Assembly: GCA_019009955.1 (NCBI GenBank) | Contig: CM032229.1 | Location: forward strand, 144,039,501-144,103,500 | Source of the DNA: Riptortus pedestris | Taxonomy: Eukaryota > Arthropoda > Insecta > Hemiptera > Alydidae | Direction: 5' to 3' | DNA: 64,000 nt | In this document: piece by piece, positions 1 to 9,833 of the stretch | Layout: each line of letters opens with the position of its first letter | Numbering within the stretch: the stretch's first letter is position 1 | Made by a program: the position numbers and the translations under genes | Notes under the pieces: generated by a model | Told to the model about the DNA's origin: nothing | Database searches by the model: none | Seen by the model: the letters and a program-made list of their open reading frames with translations, nothing else

Positions 1-779
1 TGTTTGTTTGCTTAATTGTTAAATATTTCAAGCACAATTCCTTAGATAGATAACACTGGCATTTTAAAGAACGATTAAAGACATTTCCTCACATTTGGCA
101 CTTTAAAATTTAATGACTACTTTTGTTTGCTCCATAGGCTAATTAAATTAGGTTATAATATATGAGCGAAATAGGTATCATTACTGTATCTTTTATTACA
201 TTAAACACTTAAATCCACTGGAATTAGTTTAAGAGCTCTAGGTGTTTCGTCCCCTCCTCCAAATCAAATGACAAATTACTCACAAATCATTGTTTTTAGA
301 AGAACAAAAACACTTTATTAATGAATTAACGTGGCTGCTCACCGATTGTGAGTTGCAACATAATTTACACCTAAATTATCAAACACACGAAATATATATA
401 TATAAAGGAAAAATTATTAACGTCCGCTTTTTGCAACTAAGGCTAATTGGGATGTGTTATATAAAGGTTTTTCTAGCCAGGATGGGACTAGGGATTTTAC
501 TTAACGAATTCTGTCAAATAAATTCCTTTGCCCAGGCAGGAATCGAACTCCCCACTCTAGTCTTCTAGGTTAAAGACCCAGGGAAAGTTTGTCACGTGAA
601 CGAACTTAACACCCGATTTTCTTCAGTAATTTAACTAAACCTATATTTTCAATATTAAAATTTGCTAAGAAAAGGAAATCTTAAGGTGATAGTGGAACTT
701 AAATATTTTTAATTGTTCAAATTATGTTTTAAGAATGTCTAATGTCTATAACTAAAGTGTTATTTTTATTTGTTTTTAG
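1..779 (+). other. Partial intron of the bab-like gene
   Basis: AT-rich sequence upstream of the first visible exon. Apart from the minus-strand SINE at 425-600 I see no coding or structural feature. It ends in a good TTTGTTTTTAG acceptor. Confidence 0.7.
425..600 (-). mobile_element. tRNA-derived SINE in bab-like intron
   Basis: On the minus strand it carries a pol III B-box-like GTTCGATTCCTGCCTGG followed by the body shared with other copies in the window: the AATTTATTT stretch, AAAATCCCTAGTCCCATCC, then a GCTAGAAA block and CCCAATTAGCC. The coding-like frame across it has no protein meaning. Confidence 0.75.
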
Positions 780-837
780 GCCAAGATGCTCGAATCTTCT
801 CATGCTTGGCTTGGTGCATCAACCTCATCTCTGGCCG
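780..837 (+). CDS. bab: bab-like exon upstream of the Pipsqueak exon
   Basis: A 58-nt exon between a TTTTTAG acceptor and a GTAAGA donor. Read from GCC it gives 19 codons (AKMLESSHAWLGASTSSLA) plus one base, so it leaves in phase 1 and joins the next exon as G|CA. It is the first coding exon visible; its acceptor shows that more coding sequence lies upstream of the window. Confidence 0.75.
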
Positions 838-3800
838 GTAAGAATGATTAAATTTAATATTATGGGTTCACAAACCAATAACATATTTTCCTATTTTAGC
901 ATCACAATTGTTTGAACCAATAAAAAATATTTCATTTCTCCTTAGTTAATTTCATAAATATGCTTGCTGACAAAACTTTTACCTGATTTATTTGAAATGA
1001 AATGCATTTATTTCCATTAAATGCTAAGATATTATAATTTAATGGGACTCATCAAATATTTTTGTTTTCCGTAAACAAATTACTAATGTTATGACAATAA
1101 TTTCTTTACATATTAAGAAGCATTTTTACTCATATAATACATTTATTATAAAATTAACTCAAATTCCATGAATACATTTCATAAAATATATCAGTTTAAT
1201 AATCATATATAATAAATTAATTTTGGCAAACAGTTTTAGTTCAGAAAATGATATGTTTTCCTCAAAATATTAATGCTAGTGATTGAGGGTTTGAATCATA
1301 TTCTTGTATCTTACGTTATGCTTATGTGTTATACTATTTCAGTAACACAAGTTCATATGCAAAACTGAAGGAAAAGTCATTATTTTTATCCTTAAAGAGT
1401 GGCCATCAGGAGTCTCGACAATTTTATTTCCATTTACATAAAGAAAGTTTGTTGTTGTTTTACAATGAAAATTCATTTTTTGTGTATTCTATTCAAATAG
1501 AAATAGTAGCTACTACAAGTGTTGTCTATGTCACAGGCTAGATACAAATTCTTGTATCTATAAAAGTAAATATTGTGTAGCAGTTAATAAACATTATCTA
1601 ATGATTTATTTTCCCCTTTGGTTCCTTCCAGCAGATAGCTATCAGTACCAGTTGCAGTCCATGTGGCAGAAGTGTTGGAACACGAATCAAAGCTTGGTCC
1701 ATAACCTGAGGTTCCGTGAGCGAGGGCCACTCAAGTCATGGAGACCAGAGACAATGGCTGAAGCAATCCTCTCCGTCCTCAAGGAGGGGCTTTCCCTTTC
1801 GCAGGCGGCTAGGAAGTATGACATACCCTACCCGACATTCGTGCTCTATGCTAACAGGGTTCACAATATGCTTGGACCCTCTGCTGATGGAGGATCAGGT
1901 AAAATACTTTTTTTAATAGTTAATTTTATTATCAAAGTAAAAAAAAAAAAAAAAACATTAAATTAGATATATTTCCATTTTATCCCATATATATATATTC
2001 TCTATTTCTAAATAAAGTGGTGGTTTATAAAGGCTGAAAACAAGAAAGTACAAATAACTCGCTTCATATTATAGTCACAAAAAAAAAGTATAGAACAAAA
2101 ATTGTAGAGCATCTATAATTTAACAAGATTGTTTCTATAACTTATTTCAATCCAATTGATAATTACAGAGATATTTTCAATTTTCAAATTCCCCTCCCTC
2201 TAAACCCCCCCCCTTCCATTCCTGACCAGATTTCAGCCATTAACGAATCTAATCTTTAGTGTTGAATGACATGGTTAAATATCGAGTATGGTATAAATCA
2301 AATAAACATTTTCGAGTCATGAAATAAAATCTTAATTAGTGATGTCATATTTGCATCTGTTTGTTAAAGACCCATTGAAAACAATATTTTGTATTTAAGC
2401 TTGGAATAAGACATTTCGTGATATATTCAATTATTTTTAAAGTGTGATGACTAAAAGTAGGAGTTTACTAAGGGCTCATAACCAAAAAATGCAAATATCT
2501 CGGTTAATATTCATTTTACAAATCCTCATTTAGTAGCCATACCACCCCTTCAAAGCTAAATATTGTTCTAACCATGCCCTTACTTAAGATCTATGCCCAT
2601 ATGCATGTGGCAACTGCTAAGCTATTATGAATCATGAGGAATATATTTTTAATGTGGAAATCAATTAATAATGGCTCAAACGTAAAATAAAATAATAAAT
2701 TAAGTTTTGAAGCAGATTAAACATCTCACCAAGAAATAAGAGAAAAATATGAATGCGGTTTCATTTTTTGGTCAAAAATTAAGTAAAACATGTTTAGTTT
2801 CATTTCTGCTTAGCAAATTGCATATGTTTTACTACTCCTTCAAAAAGTTTAAATACCAAGTTTCATTCACACCAGTCTATAGTAAGCATTACATTGGTAT
2901 CAGCATAAATATTGAATTATTGAAAACAGTAATTACGGAAAGAAATTTGCTCATAACACAGTTTTGCAGTTGTGGGACTATTTTAATTTACTAACTCTAT
3001 CAAGGGCATGAATGATAAATTTTGGATGATATAAGCAATTGAAATTTCTATTTTAGATCTGCATTCATAATCTCCTTAGAGCGTATGTTCCGTAAATATT
3101 GAATAAGTTATGGCCTCCATGGTAGTTGTTATAAGATGGAGGGGAGGGGGGATCGTAAGAGGTATCTAACACAATACCTCTATAAGACAATGGCTTCTTG
3201 ATGACATTTCTGTCATTTGCATAAATTCCTTGTCTGCTTTCTCTGGCCCGTTCTAGCCATTGTATTCCTCTACATATTACCCCAGATGCCCTGTCTTTGT
3301 CCCTAACCAAGCCATCCATGAATATGACGGAACGGATGTATCACGTTTAAATATTGTTTCAACTTAATGTTATTGCCAAACACTGCTTTATTTTTTAATT
3401 TAGCAGAAATTAATCTTGCTCTGTAAGGAAACAATACTTTACTTATGCCTTCACAGATTATTATTATTTTTAAATATTATTAATAATTTATTCGAGTAAA
3501 ATTCTATTTAAAAATAAGAAGTTTTTACAAATGCAATACCTTAAAAAGTAACTTATCTGTTTTGAGCTGGAATAAAATTAATAAAAAACGAATTAAAGCC
3601 AAATTTTATTAATGATGTCCATTCAATTTTTCCAAATAAAGTGGAATAAAATTATTAATTTATATTATGGTACAAAATTTTATAGAATGGATTTAATTGG
3701 AGCACCGGATTTTTGAATTAAATTTGCCTATTATCCAATTATATATGTCTTTGTCAAATTAAGTAAAATCAATTTTATTTAATGCTCATAACACCTTGTC

Positions 3801-5818
3801 AAACAGTCATTAACGTTATAAATATCTGCTAGTTCATACAATGAGGAAAGAGAGTGAGAGTAAAACAAAGAAGAAGAAAAAAAGCTAAATTTAAATTATC
3901 TCAAAGCCACTGCAATTGTTATTATGTTAAAATTATATTTTGAATATGAGCTATCAGGATTATAGGGTTGTGCAATAATAATTGTCTAACTAGCTCATAA
4001 TCCTCCATTGTAGTGCTCATCTATAATGCAAGGAGATACTGTCTGACTCATATATTTTTTTACTCAATGTATTAAAAAAATCTAGTTACCATTGTTACAA
4101 TGTTCTTTTCAAAACATAATTATTTAAATGGATATTTTTCTATCCAATGGTAAATTGATTACCAAAATCTCAAGTGATCCTAATGGAAAATACGGTACAA
4201 ACATTTAGAAATACTACTAATTGGTCCTTTGTGGTAAATAATAAAACTGAATATATTATTATTAACAGTAGCACAAATAAATCTTTAATATAAAATATAT
4301 TAGAATATTAGACTACCAAACAATTTCCTGAAGAGGGGGGGGGTAGCTTAGATATCTTCTTCAAAATTACATCTAGGGTTTTTTTAAGTTACTTCATAAT
4401 TTTTCCAAAGTAAGCAATACTAATGGCTATTTTTATTTTGAATACACAGTCCAAAAACTAATAATGTATGAAAATTGAGCACTTACTTGAATAATGGAGT
4501 AGTAGTGAACTTTGTTATATGCTATCCCTTCAAGAGTTGTTGAGTCCAAGTTTAAAAATACTAATAAATAATTGTAATAATTCTCTGGAAGTTTTTCAAA
4601 GTGATAAATCTAAACTTTGGGGAAGAGTTTTATTCGTTTGAAGATAGGGATTAACGCAGAAAATTATTTATTTCTCTTCAATACTCATTGAGCTTAGAGT
4701 TAATTTATTATATCATGTGATAACTCCTAAATTTATTTTTACTTACATACTTAAAAGTATTAAAAGTTTTATTAAGCAGTTTAACTTTGTGTGGGCAGAT
4801 CTTGCCTTCCATGATGTAGTCCAAATATTCTATAACTGAGATTGTGTGTGTATTAAATTTATATTAGGTTAAGACCTTTAATTAATATTTTTGCACTTTT
4901 TATTGCATTTATGCACCCATTCTTAGTAAATTGCCTATACTATATAGGTATACTCTTTGCAGACCTGAGGCCTAAAGGGCGAGGGAGGCCCCAGAGAATA
5001 TTGCTCGGGATTTGGCCTGAGGAACACATTCGAGGAGTGATCAGAGCAGTCGTCTTCAGGGATCCTCAGCACATGAAGGATGAAGCACTTAATCTTGGCT
5101 ACCATCGCTTACCCGTCAGAAACATGTCACCGGTGAGTCACAACCTTTCATATTAAAGAAAACATTAATTGAATTTATTTATTGGGAATTGTAAACTCTA
5201 GTTATTATACCTTTTATACTGACTAATAATTTAATTTAATTATCCTCTTTCAAAATGAAATAAATTCAGAATTCACATGAAAAATGAAGAAAGTAATACC
5301 AAATCGAAGGCAGACATTAGTAAATGTAAATGTGAAAATACAGCTTTATAATAACCAAAAACATTAGTTCATAATTATAACTATAAACTGTGTTAAAACC
5401 CAATTTTACTGTGCTATTCAAATTAACCACTTGAGATATCCCTTTGATTTCAATAAAAACGTGTAAACAGAGTTATGTGAATAGCTTTGTAATATTTATC
5501 ATATTTTAAAAGTGCTTTACACTGATGCTGCATGTTGAATTAAATTGGCTTTTATTCTTTTCAGTTATACTTTTGTAAACATTAGTTAACTTTTGACCAG
5601 TTCTTAATAATACTCTATACTGACTAAGATTATATCTATATTCAAACAGTATGACACATATTTCTGACTGTGACATATGACACATATTTTTTATTTATGT
5701 CGAACTTGATACCAGTCCTGTTTTTTTCCTATATCAGGTTTTGACTAAACTATTGTTTCAACTGTTGTTGATGTGGCACTTGAATTAATATCATATAATG
5801 TAATACAATATTATATTG

Positions 5819-5899
<81 letters not shown>

Positions 5900-7730
5900 G
5901 AGAGAGAAAGAGATTGAGAGAGTTTGAATGTGTAGCACTTATTACTGTGTCAAAAACCAAAACCTTTTTTCCCCTTTGTAACGTTTTACTTATTTTCATC
6001 CCCAATGGGTTTCCAGAATTTTAGCTCCTTATCAAGGGGTCCCTTTTATCTAATTTTTATTATACATATTTATATGCTTAGAATTTAATAAAATTCCAAT
6101 GCCTTTCTAGGATTAGAAATTTTTGTTTTTGTAACACACTAACATGTTTAAAAAAGAAACTCTAAAACCTTCCATTCGACTAAACTCACATGAATACAGG
6201 TTGTATTACAACAGGTCAATGATTAAGAAGACTTGACTAGCCAATGTCTATAATATTTATATGGAAGGTTACTCTATAGACTTTTGCTATTAATTCTGTA
6301 TATTTTATTTAAAACAAATAATAATATTGAATAAATATTGGTTATTAAAGAGGAAACTTTTTTTTATCCAAACAAAAACTATATAATATTTTGCAATTAG
6401 ATTGCAATAAATTTTGTTAACAATTAAATAAATACACCTACAAACCACATATATCCACACACCCACTTCAAGTCTATCACACTACACTCATTCCTTAAAA
6501 AAACTGTTGTAAATGATATATATATACTAATATGTATTATATCTTATAATACAATATCATAAAAACCATATGTAATTAATTATTTTTCTCTTTCATTTCA
6601 GAAATCTCAGCTGTGCACTCCAGACAGCGTCCATAGCTATGGAAGTGGAGGAGGTAGCGGAGGAGGTGGGAGCAGTGGTCCTGGCTCAGTAACCGACTCG
6701 GTATCTCCTAACTCGGCAGCTGCAGCCGTAGTAGCAGTGGCTCAGAACCTGAGACAGCAGATGCTAGCCGCAGCTCACCACCACGAGCAGCACCCCCAGT
6801 TCCCTGGATTCCTAGCAGCTGCTGCTGCACACTGCGGCAATGGGGCTGCCTCGCTCATGCTACACTCTCCAAGCCCCGTAGACTCTTCCCCGAGATCTTC
6901 TCCGTTGACTCAGCCCAACAACAACATGGAAGTGAGTTGTATAAAAATCCCGTCACACAACATAAACTGCATAAACTAAGCAGATTTACCTCGTGAAGTT
7001 TAACAATAGATAAATCTACATACTGCTAACACAACACCACCTAATATCAAGAATATTAAGTGACTAAATACAAACGGTTATAAGAAATCTTAAAGTCAAT
7101 TTTAATAACCTCTCCAAGGGAGCATCTCAAATATAAACGAACAGGTCTGTCAACCTCTCACCGCAAGGAAAAGCAATTACTGAAATATATCAGAACATAA
7201 CATTAATTTTATCGAAAACTATTTACTATATCTAGTACTGTAATTTATAATAAATCAGAATAATCTTTATCTCAATCACTCAAATTTTAATAGTCCAAGA
7301 ACATAAGATGGGGGGATCACCAGAACATATTTCCATGTATTTCATATAATAAAGGTCTCTTGAAAACAATATTTGGTATTTAAACTTCGAATAATGTAGT
7401 TTATTATATAACTGAGTATTGTTTATGTAACATGAGTAGAAATGGGGGTTTGACAAAGGCACAAAACTGCAAAATGAAAATATCTTGGTCAATACTCAAG
7501 ATAGAGATAAATATATACAACAATATTTATAGTACATTTAATTTACAATGATATTGATTCTATACAATTTTTCGATCCAACTTATAATAATGGAGATATT
7601 TTCAATTTTCGAAATTTCCCCCCTCTAAACCCCCACCCTCCCGCTGGTCTGATTTCAGCCATTCACAAACTTGATCTTTCATTTAACATAAAACGTTTAA
7701 ATATCGAGTTTGCTTACGATATTATTTTAC

Positions 7731-7775
<45 letters not shown>

Positions 7776-9833
7776 ATCATTTTAGTCATCTCCAAGGTAG
7801 GATCGATGGGCATTTGTGCAAATTTTTCAAAAATCGTGTCATAAGTATGACTTCAATAACTGCCCTTACGGGAAATCTGCTAAAATAAATAGCACACCAG
7901 TCACCAAATATACACTATTCTTGTCTTGATAACTCTCATGCATTTTAAAAGTGTATTTATTAAATTCAAAATATAAATATGTTCCATAGTCGTATTTGAT
8001 TCACCTACAATAATTTCAAATTTTGTCTAAGACTAAAGAACTAAAAATAAATTTATTTCAGATGGCGATGAATATGGGATATAAACCAATGGTAAATGAT
8101 TCAATGACTCCTAGGCCCAATGAGCACTTGTTCCAAGATGAAATTGAAGACTTGGTGAAAAGGCCTCAGTCAAGCGAAACTCCAAAAGTTAAGGTAATAT
8201 CACAAAACTTAAATTCTTTACCCATTTGAAAAATCATAGACATGTGCCTCTTTACTAAGCAGTAATTTTATCATTAATGTTTTGAACAATAAATTATTTT
8301 TGTAACACATGGAAAATTATAATGAATATCATGATTTTGAATTATACTGAAAAATATAATCAACACAGTGATTAGTACTACTCTCAGCTGTGAGTTTTTG
8401 AAGAAATCGGATCAATTTATAAAGTTTTAGTTTTCCCCTGCTCAAGACAAATAATAACTAACTGTTAAAGCCTTTGATAAGGAATTTCTGTTTATTTTTT
8501 GGAGGAGAGACTGATATTTCTTGTGCTCAAACTCCTATATTTTTTTTTTAAAATCTGAATCTATTACTTGATTAAAACACTTTCAAAACTGAATGATATC
8601 TACTTTAATTTAAATTAATTCCTTACCTTTGATTGCAGCCTCAGCCTATGGTCTACAAACCAATGCCTAATGACATGTCGGCTAGAGCTGATCACCTGTT
8701 CCAAGATGAAATGGATTTAATGAAACGCCCTCAGCAGCCTGAGCCACCCAAAGTTAAGGTATTGTCCAGAGCTTAATTTAAAACATTATTGACTTTTATT
8801 TATTTAATTGATTGCTTCTGTCACTCAGGTCTATTTTTTTAGCTTTTTACTTCCTTGTAAAAAGTAAAGGAAAATTTTTTAATTTTCATATTTCAATGGG
8901 AATAGCCATTTCGACCATCCCTGAAAAATGGCTAGTATTAGAGTGTTAAAAAATGATATTTAGATTGTAGTAAAGTCTAATTGTGCAACTCCACTTTTGA
9001 TCAAAATTGACTATGGGGGAGGAGAGATTTAGAGCCGGGCAGAAAAATTTTGTTTTCTCTACAATTTCTTCTGAAATTGAAAAATTTTAAAGTTCTCCTT
9101 ATGTATTGAAAATACAAAGCATTTTATAGGACTTTTTTTTTATCATTAAAAGATCTGTAAACTATGACTCTCACAATTTTCAATCAAATGCAGTGAAACA
9201 GAGATATTGTGTACCACTTTCAAAGGAAGTCATTTTAAATGAAATGCAACCAAAAGTTTTGTTTATTTAATAAAATGAGAGTACAAGGAAGTCATGTGGG
9301 GCCACACCGATTTTTCTTCTACTCTTTACAGACACATCCAACTATACACATAGGCTATAATTACTCCATTACCATTGTGACTAATATTGTAGTTAGATTC
9401 TTATTAGCAACTATAGTGCTTAAATTTTGTTATAATTTTACTCTCTATTCTGGAGTATGTATTATAAAATTATCCCTCTCTGACTTACCGATTTGGCTGA
9501 TAAAGACTCAGAAGTAATACATGGTTTAACAAATCCAATATTTACTCTTCTTTCATTTTCACCAGCAAAAATATATCTCAGTTTTATATTTTTGTAGATA
9601 CTTCCTTTAATCTTTAGTCCTTAGATAACATACTTCTTGTCACTAACAAATCAATTTTTCAGGTTGGAATTGGCGTTAGCGGGATGGCTTACAAAGGTGC
9701 ATGTGAAGGCTATGGGCCACCTCGCACAGACTCGCTCCTCCACGAAGAGTTTGAAAACCTGGTGAAAAGTCCACCACCTCAGCCTCAGCAGAAAGAGCCT
9801 ATCCACATGTCAGTAGACCAGCGTACAGAGTAA
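780..9833 (+). CDS. bab: Bric-a-brac-like BTB/Pipsqueak transcription factor, 3' part, seven exons
   Basis: Joined coding exons 780-837, 1632-1898, 4963-5132, 6602-6931, 8062-8193, 8639-8758 and 9663-9833 total 1248 nt, 416 codons with the TAA stop. All have GT-AG borders and phases that close. The product contains the BabCD region: a Pipsqueak helix-turn-helix (LKSWRPETMAEAI through YANRVHNMLGPS) followed by an AT-hook with core GRGRP. Both are characteristic of Drosophila bab1/bab2, nuclear DNA-binding regulators of limb, gonad and abdominal patterning. A Gly/Ser/Ala/His-rich linker follows, then a tail of three related motifs. The N-terminal BTB dimerisation domain is not in the window and must lie on exons upstream of position 1. 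Family assignment is from recognised motifs; expression and function in this species are inferred. Introns carry SINE and HINE-like copies. Confidence 0.93.
1629..1634 (+). promoter_or_regulatory. Tandem NAGNAG 3' splice acceptor
   Basis: CAGCAG at the start of the Pipsqueak exon offers two acceptors 3 nt apart. Use of the first gives an extra alanine (LA-A-DSYQ); use of the second gives LA-DSYQ. Both keep the frame. Confidence 0.55.
1632..1898 (+). CDS. bab: bab-like exon carrying the Pipsqueak helix-turn-helix
   Basis: 267 nt, phase 1 to phase 1. It encodes DSYQYQLQSMWQKCWNTNQ, then the RFRERGPLKSWRPE lead-in and the Pipsqueak (psq) DNA-binding domain with the strongly conserved LKEGLSLSQAARKYDIP and YANRVHNMLGP stretches. 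The donor is GTAAAA at 1899. This exon is the clearest anchor for the family assignment and is noticeably more GC-rich than the introns around it. Confidence 0.95.
2030..2310 (+). mobile_element. Decayed HINE-like element
   Basis: Plus-orientation remnant lacking both termini. Conserved internal blocks of the family are recognisable: ACAGAGATATTTTCAATTTTC, a CCCTCTAAACCC run, GATTTCAGCCATTAACGAA and GGTTAAATATCGAGT. Confidence 0.6.
3065..3319 (-). other. Unassigned 84-codon open frame in intron
   Basis: A minus-strand frame beginning MDGLVRDKDRASGVICRGIQ and ending YGTYALRRL, with more balanced composition than its AT-rich surroundings. I do not recognise a family. It could be a fragment of a degraded retroelement or chance. 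Confidence 0.2.
4963..5132 (+). CDS. bab: bab-like exon carrying the AT-hook
   Basis: 170 nt, entering in phase 1 and leaving in phase 0. It encodes DLRPKGRGRPQRILLGIWPEE and continues IRGVIRAVVFRD. The KGRGRP core is an AT-hook minor-groove binding motif, and the whole exon matches the second half of the BabCD domain. Acceptor TTTGCAG, donor GTGAGT at 5133. Confidence 0.93.
5825..5900. repeat. Compound (TA)n-(GA)n microsatellite
   Basis: About 25 bp of TA repeat passes directly into about 45 bp of near-perfect GA repeat inside the intron between the AT-hook exon and the linker exon. The rest of that intron (5133-6601) is featureless. Confidence 0.95.
6602..6931 (+). CDS. bab: bab-like exon for the low-complexity linker
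   Basis: 330 nt, phase 0 to phase 0, 110 codons. The sequence starts KSQLCTPDSVHSYGSGGGSG and continues with Ser/Gly, poly-Ala and His/Gln-rich stretches and a Ser-Pro run (LHSPSPVDSSPRSSP). Such linkers are usual C-terminal to BabCD. Its GC content is far above that of the introns on either side. Donor GTGAGT at 6932. Confidence 0.88.
6958..7888 (+). mobile_element. HINE-like element in bab-like intron, 26 bp after a donor
   Basis: The 5' part resembles the family start (ACTGCATAAACTAAGCAGATTT). The middle carries the CTTGGTCAATACTCAAGATA and GATTTCAGCCATTCACAAAC blocks and an (AT)n tract at 7733-7770. The 3' end has CCTTACGGGAAATCTGCTAAAA, a decayed form of the family's terminal palindrome. 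It starts almost at the splice donor of the linker exon. Confidence 0.8.
8062..8193 (+). CDS. bab: bab-like C-terminal repeat exon 1
   Basis: 132 nt, phase 0 to phase 0, 44 codons. It contains GYKPMVND, then HLFQDEIEDLVKRPQ and ends ETPKVK. It is the first of three exons encoding the same motif. Acceptor ATTTATTTCAG, donor GTAATA at 8194. Confidence 0.87.
8639..8758 (+). CDS. bab: bab-like C-terminal repeat exon 2
   Basis: 120 nt, phase 0 to phase 0, 40 codons. It contains VYKPMPND, DHLFQDEMDLMKRPQ and ends EPPKVK, plainly related to the exon at 8062-8193. Acceptor GATTGCAG, donor GTATTG at 8759. Being symmetric in phase, it could be skipped without shifting the frame. Confidence 0.87.
8759..9662 (+). 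other. Last bab-like intron, no further feature seen
   Basis: AT-rich intron between repeat exon 2 and the terminal exon. I see no repeat family or coding fragment that I can support; an open frame at 9239-9517 has no recognisable similarity. Confidence 0.6.
9663..9833 (+). CDS. bab: bab-like terminal exon with third repeat and stop codon
   Basis: 171 nt including TAA at 9831-9833, entering in phase 0. It encodes a more divergent third copy of the tail motif: AYKGACEGYGPPRTDSLLHE, then EFENLVKSPPP and a Pro/Gln-rich end terminating DQRTE. Acceptor AATTTTTCAG. Confidence 0.9.
   Translation, partial: VGIGVSGMAYKGACEGYGPPRTDSLLHEEFENLVKSPPPQPQQKEPIHMSVDQRTE

Larger units (their letters stand above)
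1899..4962 (+). other. 3.1-kb bab-like intron with repeat relics
   Basis: An intron between the Pipsqueak and AT-hook exons. 2030-2310 is a decayed HINE-like relic; it keeps a CAGAGATATTTTCAATTTTC block, a C-run and ATTTCAGCCATTAACGAA. An isolated coding-like minus-strand stretch lies at 3065-3319. The remainder is AT-rich with no recognisable feature. Confidence 0.6.

Noticed and set aside
1601..1966. Single-exon gene starting at the ATG at 1601
   Set aside because: The region before 1632 is intron with a clear acceptor, and the region after 1898 runs past a donor into a poly-A/lysine stretch; only 1632-1898 is exon.
5773..6024. Open frames rich in RE or LS repeats
   Set aside because: Translations of the (TA)n(GA)n microsatellite; not protein-coding.
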